The position numbers were made by a program, and so were the translations under genes. A DNA stretch of 64,000 nucleotides, taken from positions 151,982 to 215,981 of the forward strand of contig NZ_APMP01000004.1 in the NCBI RefSeq assembly GCF_000372645.1. Reading direction: 5' to 3'. The first letter of the stretch is position 1. Each line of letters opens with the position of its first letter. A model generated the notes under the pieces. It saw only the letters and a list, made by a program, of their open reading frames with translations, was not told the DNA's origin and made no database searches. The DNA comes from Caulobacter vibrioides OR37. Its GTDB lineage: Bacteria; Pseudomonadota; Alphaproteobacteria; Caulobacterales; Caulobacteraceae. Of this stretch, positions 17,083 to 27,431 are shown piece by piece.

Positions 17083-18989
17083 TGGCGCACCAGTCCGCCC
17101 TGATCGCCGAGGACATCGAAGCCTATCTGCATCAGCATCAGCACAAGTCGCTGCTGCGCTTCATCACCTGCGGCAGCGTCGACGACGGCAAGTCTACCCT
17201 GATCGGCCGCCTGCTGTACGACAGCAAGATGATCTTCGAGGATCAGCTGGCCGCGCTCGAAGCCGACAGCAAGAAGGTCGGCACCCAAGGCGGGGCGATC
17301 GACTTCGCCCTGCTGGTCGACGGCCTGGCCGCCGAGCGCGAGCAAGGCATCACCATCGACGTCGCCTACCGTTTCTTCTCGACCGAGAAGCGCAAGTTCA
17401 TCGTCGCCGACACCCCCGGCCACGAGCAGTATACCCGCAACATGGTCACCGGGGCCTCGACCGCCGACGCGGCCGTGATCCTGATCGATGCGCGCAAGGG
17501 CGTGCTGACCCAGACGCGCCGCCACAGCTATCTCGTCCGCCTGCTGGGCATCCGGCACGTGGTGCTGGCGGTGAACAAGATGGATCTGGTGGGTTGGAAC
17601 CCGGCCGTGTTCGACAAGATCGTCGCCGACTATCGGGCCTTCGCCGAGCGGATCGGCCTCACCGTTTTCACCACGATCCCGATCTCGGGCCTGGGCGGCG
17701 ACAATATCGCCGCGCGGAGCGAGGAGACGCCCTGGTTCAAGGGGCCGATCCTGATGGAGTGGCTGGAAGACGTCGAGGTCGAGGACAGCCTGCAGTCCCA
17801 GCCGTTCCGGATGCCGGTGCAGTGGGTCAATCGCCCCAATCTGGATTTCCGCGGCTTTTCGGGTCTGGTCGCCTCGGGAACCATCAAGCCGGGCGACCGC
17901 ATCCGCGCCCTGCCCTCGGGCCGCGAAAGCCGGGTGGCGCGCATCGTCACCTTGCCCGGCGATCTCGACCAGGCCGTCGCCGGCCAGTCGGTGACCCTGA
18001 CCCTGGAGGACGAGATCGACATCTCGCGCGGCGACGTGATCGCAGGCGCCGATGCGCCAGCGCCGGTCGCCAACCAGTTCGAGGCGACCGTCGTCTGGAT
18101 GGACGACGAGCCGCTGCCGCCGGGCCGCGCCTATCTGCTGAAGCTGGGCGCGCGCACGGTCGGGGCCAGCGTCACCGACATCAAGCACCGCGTGAACGTC
18201 AACACGCTGGAGCATACGGCCGCCAAGCGGCTGGAGCTCAACGAGATCGGGATCTGCAACCTCTCGCTCGACCAGGCGATCCCGTTCGAGCCCTATGCCG
18301 AAAACCGCCAGCTGGGCGGCTTCATCCTGATCGACCGGCTCAGCAACCGCACGGTCGGCGCGGGCATGATCAATTTCGCCCTGCGCCGGGCCGACAATAT
18401 CCATTGGCAGCATACCGATGTCAGCAAGGCCTCGCGGGCGGCGCTGAAGGCTCAGCGCGGCCAGGTCGTCTGGCTGACCGGCCTGTCGGGCGCGGGCAAG
18501 TCGACCATCGCCAACCTGGTCGAGAAGCGCCTGCACGCCTTGGGCCGCCACACCTATCTGCTGGATGGCGACAATGTCCGCCACGGCCTCAACAAGGACC
18601 TCGGCTTCACCGAGGAGGACCGCGTCGAGAACATCCGCCGCGTCGCCGAGGTCGCCAAGCTGATGGTCGACGCCGGCCTGATCGTGCTGACCGCCTTCAT
18701 CTCGCCGTTCCGGGCCGAGCGCCAGCTGGCGCGCGACCTTCTCGAGCCCGGCGAGTTCATCGAGGTCTTCGTCGACACGCCGCTGGCCGTGGCCGAGGCG
18801 CGGGACGTCAAGGGCCTCTACAAGAAGGCCCGTTCGGGTCAGCTGAAGAACTTCACCGGCGTCGACAGTCCCTACGAGGCGCCGGAGCGGCCCGAACTGC
18901 GCATCGATACCACCGCGATCGACCCAGTCGAGGCGGCCGAGCGGATCGTGGCGTGGCTGGAGGGCCGGGAGATCGACTACGCGATCTGA
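17082..18989 (+). CDS. cysNC: Bifunctional sulfate adenylyltransferase GTPase subunit / APS kinase
   Basis: 635 residues. The N-terminal CysN GTPase has G1 GSVDDGKST (31-39), G3 DTPGHEQY and G4 NKMD, followed by EF-Tu-like barrels. A fused CysC adenylylsulfate kinase begins near 455, with P-loop GLSGAGKST at about 467-475. The protein drives APS formation by GTP hydrolysis and phosphorylates APS to PAPS in assimilatory sulfate reduction. The fused form is common in alphaproteobacteria. The last 13 bases overlap the end of the convergent MFS gene. Confidence 0.96.
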   Translation: MAHQSALIAEDIEAYLHQHQHKSLLRFITCGSVDDGKSTLIGRLLYDSKMIFEDQLAALEADSKKVGTQGGAIDFALLVDGLAAEREQGITIDVAYRFFSTEKRKFIVADTPGHEQYTRNMVTGASTADAAVILIDARKGVLTQTRRHSYLVRLLGIRHVVLAVNKMDLVGWNPAVFDKIVADYRAFAERIGLTVFTTIPISGLGGDNIAARSEETPWFKGPILMEWLEDVEVEDSLQSQPFRMPVQWVNRPNLDFRGFSGLVASGTIKPGDRIRALPSGRESRVARIVTLPGDLDQAVAGQSVTLTLEDEIDISRGDVIAGADAPAPVANQFEATVVWMDDEPLPPGRAYLLKLGARTVGASVTDIKHRVNVNTLEHTAAKRLELNEIGICNLSLDQAIPFEPYAENRQLGGFILIDRLSNRTVGAGMINFALRRADNIHWQHTDVSKASRAALKAQRGQVVWLTGLSGAGKSTIANLVEKRLHALGRHTYLLDGDNVRHGLNKDLGFTEEDRVENIRRVAEVAKLMVDAGLIVLTAFISPFRAERQLARDLLEPGEFIEVFVDTPLAVAEARDVKGLYKKARSGQLKNFTGVDSPYEAPERPELRIDTTAIDPVEAAERIVAWLEGREIDYAI

Positions 18990-20191
18990 CGGTTCGCCGG
19001 CCTGGACAGCAGGATCGCCCCGCCAAGGCCCAGCAGCGCCATGGCGGCGGTGACTAGGTAGCCACGGGCCCCGAAGGCGTCGAACAGCGGTCCCGAGGCC
19101 AGGGTCGCCACGCCCAGGGTCAGGCCCGACGACAGGGCCGAGTTGATCGCCTGGGCCGGCGAGGCGTAGGCCGGCGGGGTCAGCTTCTCGATCAGCCGCA
19201 GCGAGGCCAGGAAGCTGGCCGCGAAGGTCAGGGCGTGCAGCAGTTGCAGCGGAAACAGCGCCCACAGCGGCGGCTGGAAGGCGTAGGCCGTCCAGCGGAC
19301 CACGGCCGCCAGCGCGCCCAGCACGAGGAACCGCTCGGGGGTCCAGCGGCGGCGCAGCGGCTCCAGGAACCACATGAACCCGACCTCGGCCGTCACGCCG
19401 ACGCCCCAGAGGACGCCGATCATCGGCTCCGAGATCCCCTGCTTGCGCCAGAGAATGGCCGAGAAGCCGTAGTAGAAGGCGTGCGCGCCCTGGATCAGTC
19501 CCGCCGTGACCACCGCCAGCACGAAAGTCCGGTCGCGCAGCAGATCGCCCAGCCCCTTCCAGCGCTCGGACCTGTCGGGCTTGGCCCCTTCGGCGTGGAC
19601 GCGCTCGGACGGGATGACCAGGGCGCCGACCAGGGCGCCGATGAAGCACGCGGCCGCGATCCAGACGGCGATGACCGTCGGCGCGGCGAAGGTCAGGATG
19701 GCGCCCATGGCCAGGTTGGCGAAGATGAAGGTGCTGGACCCCGTGCCACGCGGAACGCCGTAGTTGAACCCCTCGACTCGCGCCCGGCGCAGCGAGATCA
19801 CGTCGATCAGCGGCGAGACGGTCGACAGCAGGGTCTGGCCGACGAACCAGGCCAGGGCCAGCCACCAGAGGTTCGCGGTGACCAGCAGGCCCGCATAGCC
19901 AAGGCCCGCCCCGATCAGCAGCAGGATCATCGGCGTGCGCCGCAGGGTAAAGCCGTCGGCCCATACCGCCAGCGACGCGCCGGTGAAGGGTCGAAGCAGC
20001 AGCGGCAAGGCCAGGATCAGACCGATCTCGCCGCCGCTCATGCCCCGCGAACGCAGATAGGTGCCGATATAGGGCAGGCTGACGCCCGAACTCAGATAGA
20101 TCGCGCCGTAGAACAGGCAGAGGCGAACGACGGTCGGCAGCCCCCCGGAATGGACGGCCGCGCCGTCCGCCTTGTCCGCCCCCGCCGGCAA
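18977..20191 (-). CDS. MFS transporter (LacY/HcaT-like)
   Basis: 404 residues with about 12 hydrophobic segments and no signal peptide; it starts with [10 protein letters not shown]. The MFS_1-like/LacY-type pattern shows [20 protein letters not shown] in the first helix and [10 protein letters not shown] at the motif-A position. HcaT-type relatives import phenylpropionate or nucleosides, but the substrate here cannot be read from the sequence. It lies 1 base downstream of metG on the same strand and tail-to-tail with cysNC, overlapping it by 13 bases. Confidence 0.82.
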   Translation of the reverse strand: MPAGADKADGAAVHSGGLPTVVRLCLFYGAIYLSSGVSLPYIGTYLRSRGMSGGEIGLILALPLLLRPFTGASLAVWADGFTLRRTPMILLLIGAGLGYAGLLVTANLWWLALAWFVGQTLLSTVSPLIDVISLRRARVEGFNYGVPRGTGSSTFIFANLAMGAILTFAAPTVIAVWIAAACFIGALVGALVIPSERVHAEGAKPDRSERWKGLGDLLRDRTFVLAVVTAGLIQGAHAFYYGFSAILWRKQGISEPMIGVLWGVGVTAEVGFMWFLEPLRRRWTPERFLVLGALAAVVRWTAYAFQPPLWALFPLQLLHALTFAASFLASLRLIEKLTPPAYASPAQAINSALSSGLTLGVATLASGPLFDAFGARGYLVTAAMALLGLGGAILLSRPANRQIA

Positions 20192-20192
20192 G

Positions 20193-21902
20193 CTATTCCG
20201 CGCCGCCGAAGCGGGCCGTCCATTCGGCGATCTGCTCGTCCTCGATCTTCTTGAACAGGACCTCGGGCACGGTCACCGGCGCGCCGACCAGCAGACGGTT
20301 CAGCTCAACGTGGGCGTCGTTCGACGGCCATTCCGCCGGGAAGGGCAGATCGAAGGCCGCGCCGATCTTCTCGGCCGCGAACGGGATGAACGGGGCCGAG
20401 ATCTTGGCGTACAGCGCCGCCAGGTTTAGGGCCGTGCGGACGATGACGGCGGCGCGGTCGCGATCGGTCTTGATCGCGATCCACGGCGCGGCCTCCTGCA
20501 GGTACTCGTTGCCGACCACCCACAGCGCCCTCAGCGCCTGGGCGCTCTTGCGGATCTCGATGGCGTCCATCTGTTCGGCCAGGTCCGCCAGACGCGCCGA
20601 GACGTCGGCGAACAGCTTCTCCTCCAGCGGGCCGGGCGCGCCGCCCGCCGGGACCACGCCTTCGAACTTGCTCTCGTTGAACTTCAGGATGCGGTTGATG
20701 AAGTTGCCCAGCACGTCGGCCAGATCGCGGTTCACGGCGCTGGCGAACTGCTCCCAGGTGAAGGCGGTGTCGCTGCCTTCCGGAGAATTGGCGGTCAGGT
20801 ACCAGCGCCACAGGTCGGGCGGCAGGATCTCCAGCGCCGCGTCCATGAAGACGCCGCGCTTGTTCGAGGTCGAGAACTTGCCGCCGTACCAGTTCAACCA
20901 GTTGAAGGCCTTGAGCATGTCGACGCTCTTCCACGGCTCTTCAGAGCCTAGGATCGTCGCCGGGAAGCTGACCGTGTGGAACGCCACGTTGTCCTTGCCC
21001 ATGAACTGGACATAGCGCACGTCGTCGGCGCCCTCGTCGGTGCGCCACCAGCGCTTCCAGTCGCGGTCGGGCGAGGCTTCGGCCCATTCCTGGGTCGCGG
21101 CGATATATTCGATCGGGGCGTCGAACCAGACGTAGAAGACCTTGTCCTCGAAACCCGGGCGCGGGATCCCGTCCTTGGCCACCGGGATGCCCCAGGCCAG
21201 GTCACGGGTGATGCCGCGATCGATCAACCCCTCGTCCAGGTGCTTGTAGGCGATGGAGCGGGCCAGCGGCGGCCAGTCGGCGTGGGCGTCGACCCAGGCG
21301 CGGATCTTCTCCTGCATCTTGGTCTGCAAGAGGTAGAGGTGCTTGGTGTCGCGCACCTCGATATTCCGCGAGCCCGAGATCACCGAGTACGGATTGATCA
21401 GGTCGGTCGGGTCCAGCAGGTTGCCGCAGTTGTCGCATTGATCGCCCCGCGCCTTCTCGAAACCGCAATGCGGACAGGTCCCCTCGACATAGCGGTCCGG
21501 CAGGAAGCGCTTGTCATCGACCGAGTAGACCATCTGGTCGACGCGTTCCTCGATCAGGCCGTGGTCTTCCAAGGCCTGGCAGAAGTGCTGGGTCAGGCGA
21601 TGGTTCTGCGGCGACGACGAGCGTCCGAAGTGGTCCCACGACAGGCCGAACGCGCGGCCCACGTCATGCTGCAGCACATGCTGCTCGGCGCAGTAGGTTG
21701 CCACATCCTGGTTGGCGGCGGCGGCGGCCAGTTCGGCCGGCGTCCCGTGCTCGTCGGTGGCGCAGATGTACAGCGTCTCGTGCCCCCGGGCCCGCTGGAA
21801 ACGCGCATAGACGTCGGCCGGCAGCATCGACCCCGCCAGATTCCCCAGGTGCTTGATGCCGTTGATGTACGGCAGGGCCGAGGTGATCAGGATGCGAGCC
21901 AT
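20193..21902 (-). CDS. metG: Methionyl-tRNA synthetase
   Basis: 569 residues from [19 protein letters not shown]-type motif [12 protein letters not shown] at 11-22; zinc knuckle [18 protein letters not shown] in the connective peptide (four Cys); KMSKS-equivalent KFSTSNKRG near 330; anticodon-binding domain at the C-terminus. There is no tRNA-binding EMAP extension, so it is the short form. It charges tRNA-Met for initiation and elongation. In-frame sequence continues upstream of this ATG, but the conserved N-terminus begins here. Confidence 0.97.
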   Translation of the reverse strand: MARILITSALPYINGIKHLGNLAGSMLPADVYARFQRARGHETLYICATDEHGTPAELAAAAANQDVATYCAEQHVLQHDVGRAFGLSWDHFGRSSSPQNHRLTQHFCQALEDHGLIEERVDQMVYSVDDKRFLPDRYVEGTCPHCGFEKARGDQCDNCGNLLDPTDLINPYSVISGSRNIEVRDTKHLYLLQTKMQEKIRAWVDAHADWPPLARSIAYKHLDEGLIDRGITRDLAWGIPVAKDGIPRPGFEDKVFYVWFDAPIEYIAATQEWAEASPDRDWKRWWRTDEGADDVRYVQFMGKDNVAFHTVSFPATILGSEEPWKSVDMLKAFNWLNWYGGKFSTSNKRGVFMDAALEILPPDLWRWYLTANSPEGSDTAFTWEQFASAVNRDLADVLGNFINRILKFNESKFEGVVPAGGAPGPLEEKLFADVSARLADLAEQMDAIEIRKSAQALRALWVVGNEYLQEAAPWIAIKTDRDRAAVIVRTALNLAALYAKISAPFIPFAAEKIGAAFDLPFPAEWPSNDAHVELNRLLVGAPVTVPEVLFKKIEDEQIAEWTARFGGAE

Positions 21903-21991
21903 GCGGGCGCGGCCTTTCGGGCAAGTCGGACGAAGCAAAGAAGCGTCCGCATATAGAAGGGTCGGGCGGCGAGGGAAAGGTTTGGCTAAAA

Positions 21992-22112
21992 CCTCCCCTA
22001 CCCCACGATGGGGGAAGGGTCGGGGATCGGGGTGAATGCTGCTTTGGCGGCGGCGCTCGGCATCGACCGTCGTAGTCGCCCCGCCCCTGCCCTCCCCCAT
22101 CAAGGGGGAGGG
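21992..22112. repeat. Pair of C/G-run palindromes between metG and pccB
   Basis: Two related palindromes lie in the gap between pccB and metG: CCCC-x5-GGGG within 21992-22019, and a 9-bp stem CCCTCCCCC/GGGGGAGGG (22090-22098 and 22104-22112) 8 bases past the pccB stop. The second could end pccB transcription. Similar CTCCCCCTTGATGGGGGAG motifs are frequent between Caulobacter genes (general knowledge). Confidence 0.55.
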
Positions 22113-22120
22113 AGAAGGAC

Positions 22121-23653
22121 CTAAAGCGGGATATTATCGTGCTTCTTCCAAGGGTTGGCCAGTTCCTTGCCCTTGAGGCTTTTGAGGCCCCGGACGATGC
22201 GTCGGCGGGTGCCGTGGGGCATGATGACGTCGTCGATATAGCCGCGCTGGGCGGCGACGAAGGGGTTGGCGAAGCGGTCCTTGTACTCGGCCTCGCGGGC
22301 GGCCAGGGCCTGGGGGTCCTTGGCCTCCTGGCGGAAGATGATCTCCACCGCCCCCTTGGCGCCCATCACCGCGATCTCGGCCGTGGGCCAGGCGTAGTTG
22401 AGGTCGCCGCGCAGGTGCTTGGAGCTCATCACGTCATAGGCCCCGCCATAGGCCTTGCGGGTGATGACGGTGATCTTCGGAACCGTGGCCTCGGCGTAGG
22501 CGAACAAGAGCTTGGCCCCGTGCTTGATCAGGCCGCCGTACTCCTGCTTGGTCCCCGGCATGAAGCCCGGCACGTCGACGAAGGTCAGGATCGGGATGTT
22601 GAAGGCGTCGCAGAACCGCACGAAGCGGGCGGCCTTGCGGCTGGAGTCGATGTCCAGCACCCCGGCCAGCACCTGAGGCTGGTTGGCGACGATACCGACC
22701 GTCTCGCCGTCCATCCGGGCGAAGCCGACGATGATGTTCTTGGCCCACTCGCTGGAGATCTCGAAGAAGTCGGCCTCGTCCACGACCTTCAGGATCAGCT
22801 CCTTCATGTCATAGGGCTTGGTCGGGTCGGCCGGGATCAGGGTGTCGAGGCTCATCTCCTCGCGATAGGCTTCGTCGAAGCTGTCGCGCTCGGGGGCGGC
22901 CTCGCGGTTGGACGCGGGCAGGAAGTCGATCAGGCGGCGCACCTGGGTCAGGGCCTCCAGATCGTTCTCGAACGCCCCCTCGGCCACGCCCGACTTGGCC
23001 GCGTGCACGCGCGCCCCGCCCAGTTCCTCGGCGGTGACCACCTCGTTGGTGACGGTCTTCACGACATCCGGGCCGGTCACGAACATGTAGCTGGTGTCCT
23101 TCACCATGAAGATGAAGTCGGTCATGGCCGGGCTATAGACATCGCCCCCGGCGCACGGGCCCATGATCACGCTGATCTGCGGGATGACCCCCGAGGCCAT
23201 CACGTTCTCCAGGAAGATGTCGGCATAGCCGGCCAGCGAATCCACGCCCTCCTGGATGCGCGCCCCGCCCGCGTCGAACAGGCCGATGATCGGCGCGCCC
23301 ACCTTCATGGCCTGGCGCTGGACCTTGACGATCTTCTGGGCGTGGGCGTTCGACAGGCTGCCGCCGAACACCGTGAAGTCCTTGGAGAAGACGTAGACGA
23401 CCTTGCCGTTGATCGTGCCCCAGCCGGTGACCACCCCGTCGCCCGGCACCTTCTGGGCCTCCATGCCAAAGTCCGCGCAGCGGTGCTCGACGAACATGTC
23501 GAACTCCTCGAAGCTGCCCTCGTCCAGCAGAAGATCGATCCGCTCGCGCGCCGTCAGCTTGCCCTTGCCGTGCTGCGCCGCCACCCGAGCCTCGCCGCCC
23601 CCAGCCTTCGCCCGCCCACGACGACGCTCCAGTTCTTCCAGTATCTGCTGCAC
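22121..23653 (-). CDS. pccB: Propionyl-CoA carboxylase beta subunit
   Basis: 510 residues from a GTG preceded by AGGAG 9 bases upstream; this equals the family's usual length, whereas the open frame up to 23755 would add 34 residues without similarity. Carboxyltransferase signatures include [34 protein letters not shown] and [15 protein letters not shown]. With a biotinylated alpha subunit (not in the window) it carboxylates propionyl-CoA to methylmalonyl-CoA. The related acetyl-CoA and methylcrotonyl-CoA enzymes are less likely from length and motifs. Confidence 0.93.
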   Translation of the reverse strand: MQQILEELERRRGRAKAGGGEARVAAQHGKGKLTARERIDLLLDEGSFEEFDMFVEHRCADFGMEAQKVPGDGVVTGWGTINGKVVYVFSKDFTVFGGSLSNAHAQKIVKVQRQAMKVGAPIIGLFDAGGARIQEGVDSLAGYADIFLENVMASGVIPQISVIMGPCAGGDVYSPAMTDFIFMVKDTSYMFVTGPDVVKTVTNEVVTAEELGGARVHAAKSGVAEGAFENDLEALTQVRRLIDFLPASNREAAPERDSFDEAYREEMSLDTLIPADPTKPYDMKELILKVVDEADFFEISSEWAKNIIVGFARMDGETVGIVANQPQVLAGVLDIDSSRKAARFVRFCDAFNIPILTFVDVPGFMPGTKQEYGGLIKHGAKLLFAYAEATVPKITVITRKAYGGAYDVMSSKHLRGDLNYAWPTAEIAVMGAKGAVEIIFRQEAKDPQALAAREAEYKDRFANPFVAAQRGYIDDVIMPHGTRRRIVRGLKSLKGKELANPWKKHDNIPL

Positions 23654-23761
23654 GCGGCTGATCTCCTGCCCGGCCGGCGGTTTGCCCACCTTATGCGGCA
23701 GGCGTAGCGAGCCCCGGCGGGCGAGGCAAGCATCGCTGGCGACCGGCGCGTCCACGGACGG

Positions 23762-24499
23762 TTATGCGCGCAGGGCAGCGAACCAGCGGTCGATCATCTC
23801 GGCCTCGACACTCAGGGCCTCGGCGCGGGCGGCGGCCTCCTCGTCCTGGCCCCACTGCTCGGCCTGGAACACCTCTTCCAGACGCGCCAGGTCCAGCGCG
23901 GCGCGGCCGGTCAGCCGTCCGGCGCGCACCGCCAGGGCCAGCACGGTCGAGCCGTAGAGACCGGCGGCGAAGGCCAGGCCGGCCAGGGCGAAGTCGTCGA
24001 GGGTCAGGGCCAGGGCCTCGACCGACGCCAGGGTCGCCGGCGGCTGCGGCTGGTGGATGATCCCGGCCACGGGCATGAAGGTCAGGCCGTGCTCGGCCTT
24101 CGCCCAATCCAGGATCGCGCCCCACGCGCGTTCCTGACGCTCGACCAGGGCCGCCGGGTGCTCGGCGCGGTAGCAGAGATGATCCGAGGCCGCGTAGGCG
24201 GTGATCTCGCGGGACACCTCGGCGCGGGTCTCGGCGATGCGGTCGATCGCCGTGAACGCTAGACGCGTGGCCGGCATCAGGCTGGTGTCGATATAGTCGG
24301 CCTGGGCCTCCCACTCGGCGGCGATCAGGTCCGCCAGGGCCCGGGTCGGCGCGACCAGCGGGTTCTTCGCCGGAGACTTCGGCGCGCGGCCGTCCAGCTG
24401 GACCGCGAAGCCGCCCGCGACGGGCGCGGTCGCGGCCGCCTTGTAGAAGCGCTTGGGTTTCAGCAGCAGCTCGGACTTGTCGGACACGGTAGAACTCAC
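23762..24499 (-). CDS. ATP12-family F1-ATPase assembly chaperone
   Basis: 245 residues. It matches the ATP12 pattern: an N-terminal basic KPKRFYKAA segment, VQLDGRAPKSPAKNPL, the helix ADLIAAEWEAQ, DHLCYRAEHP and a C-terminal helix ending EMIDRWFAAL. In mitochondria ATP12 chaperones the F1 alpha subunit; in alphaproteobacteria the same role is assumed. It is about 107 bases upstream of pccB on the same strand. No membrane segment is seen. Confidence 0.87.
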   Translation of the reverse strand: MSSTVSDKSELLLKPKRFYKAAATAPVAGGFAVQLDGRAPKSPAKNPLVAPTRALADLIAAEWEAQADYIDTSLMPATRLAFTAIDRIAETRAEVSREITAYAASDHLCYRAEHPAALVERQERAWGAILDWAKAEHGLTFMPVAGIIHQPQPPATLASVEALALTLDDFALAGLAFAAGLYGSTVLALAVRAGRLTGRAALDLARLEEVFQAEQWGQDEEAAARAEALSVEAEMIDRWFAALRA

Positions 24500-24579
24500 T
24501 TCGCGGCACGCCGCGACGGAGTTCCGCGCGGCCCGCGTTGAATGGGCAATGTCGCGAGTTCGCGCAAGGGAGAGCCCCG

Positions 24580-25989
24580 TTGAGCCTACCCAGTAAAGAC
24601 ATGATGGCCGCCATCGCCGTCACGCGTTTCGGTCTGGGGGCGCGCCCCGGCGAGATCGACGCGGCCAAGGTCGATCCGCAAGGCTTCCTGATCGGCCAGA
24701 TCCGCCGCGAGGGCGCCGACATCCCGCAGGACGGCGGCGACACTTCGGCCCAGCGCTTCGAGCAGATGCGCCAATATCAGCAACAACGGAAGATGGAGCG
24801 CGAGCAGAAGGACGGCCAGGCCGACAAGACCGCCGCCAACATCCAGACGTTCAAGGACTCCCAGCGCGAGCTGCGCGACAAGGTCAACGCCGACTTCCTG
24901 GCGCGCGCCCGCCTGGGCGCCAACACGCCCGCGGGCTTCCGCGAGCGCTGGGCGCTGTTCTGGGCCAACCACTTCACGGTCTCGGCGACCAAGCAGATCA
25001 CCTCGGTGCTGATCGGACCGTTCGAGCGCGAGGCGATCCGCCCCTATGTCTTCAACAGCTTCGAGAACCTGCTGGTCGCCTCGTCGACCCATCCGGCCAT
25101 GCTGACCTATCTGGACCAGGCCCAGTCGGTCGGTCCCAACAGTCAGGTCGCTTTCAACGCGGCCCAGCGCGGCGGCAAGTCCAAGGTCGGGCTGAACGAG
25201 AACCTGGCCCGCGAGATCATGGAGCTGCACACGGTGGGCGTCGACGCCGGCTACACCCAGGCCGACGTCACCGAGTTCGCCCGCGCCCTGACCGGTTTCT
25301 CGATCGGCCGGGACAACGAGGAGCGCGCCGGCCAATTCGTGTTCCGGGTCAACGCCCACGAGCCCGGCGGGCGCACGATCATGGGCCGTCACTATGGCCA
25401 GTCGGACGTCGCTCAGGGCCTGGCCGTGCTGAAGGACCTGGCCGCCGATCCCCGCACCGCCCGCCATGTCTGCGGCCAGATCGCCCGGCACTTCGTGTCC
25501 GACACGCCGCCGCCCTCGCTGACCGCGCGTCTGGAGCGGCGCTGGATGGAGACCGGCGGCGACCTGGCGCTCGTGGCCAAGACCCTGGTCGAGAGCCCCG
25601 AGGCCTGGGATCCGACCCCGGCCAAGTTCAAGACGCCCTACGAATACACCCTGTCGACCTGGCGGCTGATCGGCGCCGAGCCCTCGGCGATCGAGCGCAT
25701 CGCGCCGATCCTCACCGGTCTGGGCCAAAAGCCGTTCTCGGCCCCCTCGCCCAAGGGCTGGCCGGAGGACGCCCAGACCTGGGCCTCGCCCGACGGCCTG
25801 ATCAAGCGGATGCAGTGGGCCCAAGGCTTCGCGGCCGCCGCCGCCGACCGCACCGATCCCAACGCCCTGGCGGTCCAGGCCCTGGGCGACCGCCTGACGC
25901 CCCCCGTCGCCAAGGCTGTCTCGCGCGCCGAGACCCGCAAGGAAGCCTTCGCCCTTCTCGTGATGAGCCCGGAGTTCCAACGCCGATGA
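24580..25989 (+). CDS. DUF1800 family protein
   Basis: 469 residues from a TTG with GGGAG five to six bases upstream; an in-frame ATG at 24601 is the alternative. DUF1800 features: RFGLGARPGE at the start, RERWALFWANHFTVS, the NENLAREIMELHTVGVDAGYTQADVTEFARALTG core, and GRHYGQ. The biochemical role is not known. It overlaps the next gene, a DUF1501 protein, by four bases (ATGA); these families are habitually paired, which suggests one exported or envelope complex. Confidence 0.85.
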   Translation: MSLPSKDMMAAIAVTRFGLGARPGEIDAAKVDPQGFLIGQIRREGADIPQDGGDTSAQRFEQMRQYQQQRKMEREQKDGQADKTAANIQTFKDSQRELRDKVNADFLARARLGANTPAGFRERWALFWANHFTVSATKQITSVLIGPFEREAIRPYVFNSFENLLVASSTHPAMLTYLDQAQSVGPNSQVAFNAAQRGGKSKVGLNENLAREIMELHTVGVDAGYTQADVTEFARALTGFSIGRDNEERAGQFVFRVNAHEPGGRTIMGRHYGQSDVAQGLAVLKDLAADPRTARHVCGQIARHFVSDTPPPSLTARLERRWMETGGDLALVAKTLVESPEAWDPTPAKFKTPYEYTLSTWRLIGAEPSAIERIAPILTGLGQKPFSAPSPKGWPEDAQTWASPDGLIKRMQWAQGFAAAAADRTDPNALAVQALGDRLTPPVAKAVSRAETRKEAFALLVMSPEFQRR

Positions 25990-27275
25990 CCGCTCAAATC
26001 AACCGTCGTTCGCTGCTGAGCCTGGGCGTCGGCCTGGGGATCAGCGTCAACTTCCTGGGCAGCCAGGCGTTCGCGGCCTCCGAAGGCGGCCTCGCCCGGA
26101 AGAAGCTGGTGGTGATCATTTGCCGAGGCGGCATGGACGGCCTGTCGGTCTCGCCGCCGGTGGGCGATCCCGACTACGCCCGGCTGCGCGGCTCGATCGC
26201 CATGCGGCGCGACGAGGTGCTGATGCTGGACGATACCTTCGGCCTGCATCCGGAGCTGCAAGCCGTCCACGCCCTGGCCCTGAAGGGCGAGGCCCGCATC
26301 GCCCCCGCCATCGCCAGTCCCGACCGCGCCCGCTCGCATTTCGAGGCCCAGGACGTGCTGGAGACCGGCGCGGCCCACGTCTACGGGACCGAGACCGGCT
26401 GGCTGAACCGGACGCTGGAATCCTTGGCTCCTATCCGGCGCGTCGAGGGCCTGTCGGTCGGCTCCACGGCCCCGCTGATCCTGCGCGGCAAGGTGCAGGC
26501 CGCCAGCTGGTCGCCGGGCAAGCTGGTCGACGAGACCGCCCGCCTGCCCACCCTGCTGCAGGACCTCTACAAGAACGATCCGATGCTGGGCCCGGCCTTC
26601 GCGCGCGGTCTGGAAACCGAGGCCATGGCCCAGACGGCGATGACGGCGATGGCCGCCTCGCCGGCCATGAACATGGCGGCCGCCTCGACGCCGTCGATGA
26701 CGCCTCCGGGGACGCCTCAGATGACCATGGCCTCCCAGGCCACGGCGGGCGACAAGCAGAACAAGGCCGGCGGCGACGCGGCCCGCAAGCTGGGCGCGAC
26801 CCTCGGCGGCTTCATGATCCAGGCCGGCGGCCCGCAGATCGCCGCTGTCTCGCTGGACGGCTTCGACACCCACGCCGGCCAGCCCGGCCAGATCGCCACG
26901 CGCCTGTCCTATGTCGACGCCGTGCTGGACGGCCTGCATCAGGGCCTGGGTCCGGAGTGGAAGAACACCCTGGTCATCGCGGTCACCGAGTTTGGTCGCA
27001 CCGCTCGGGTCAACGGCACCGGCGGCACCGACCACGGCACCGCCTCCACCGGCCTGGTGCTGGGCGGCGCCCTGAAGCGCGGCGGCATCATCGGCGACTG
27101 GCCGACCCTGTCGGAAAAGGCGCTGTTCGAGAATCGCGACACGGCCCCGACCCTGGACATGCGCGGCCTCTTCAAGGGCGCCCTGGCCGACCACATGGGC
27201 GTCGACCGCGCGATCCTGGACAGCAAGGTCTTCCCCGACAGCGCCGGCGTCCGGCCGTTGACAGGCCTGGTCTAG
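25986..27275 (+). CDS. DUF1501 family protein with Tat-like signal
   Basis: 429 residues. The N-terminus has NRRSLLSLGV and a hydrophobic stretch ending SQAFA, a plausible twin-arginine signal. The body has the sulfatase-like DUF1501 strands: LVVIICRGGMDGLSVSPP, a central RARSHFEAQDVLETG, and the C-terminal VAVTEFGRTARVNGTGGTDHGT with GGALKRGG. A Met/Ala/Thr-rich insert at about 212-255 (eleven or more Met) interrupts the fold. It is coupled to DUF1800 by a four-base overlap. Function unknown; export by Tat is inferred. Confidence 0.85.
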   Translation: MTAQINRRSLLSLGVGLGISVNFLGSQAFAASEGGLARKKLVVIICRGGMDGLSVSPPVGDPDYARLRGSIAMRRDEVLMLDDTFGLHPELQAVHALALKGEARIAPAIASPDRARSHFEAQDVLETGAAHVYGTETGWLNRTLESLAPIRRVEGLSVGSTAPLILRGKVQAASWSPGKLVDETARLPTLLQDLYKNDPMLGPAFARGLETEAMAQTAMTAMAASPAMNMAAASTPSMTPPGTPQMTMASQATAGDKQNKAGGDAARKLGATLGGFMIQAGGPQIAAVSLDGFDTHAGQPGQIATRLSYVDAVLDGLHQGLGPEWKNTLVIAVTEFGRTARVNGTGGTDHGTASTGLVLGGALKRGGIIGDWPTLSEKALFENRDTAPTLDMRGLFKGALADHMGVDRAILDSKVFPDSAGVRPLTGLV

Positions 27276-27431
27276 GTTTCTGTTTTCGCGTCGCTTTCGC
27301 GGAAAGCCGGAGTCCAATTTTCCGTGCGACGCTCTACAGCTCCGCCCCAAAGGGTCGGACGGCCGCGCGCTCCCCCCAGCCGCGCGGTCAGGTGGGGGAC
27401 CAAGCGGCGTTTCGTCTTCGCGCCGCTTGGT

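Noticed and set aside
17073..19964. A 963-codon open frame on the minus strand opposite cysNC and the MFS gene
   Set aside because: It is antisense to clear cysNC protein sequence and runs through the MFS gene in another frame; long antisense frames are expected in DNA this GC-rich. No family motif.
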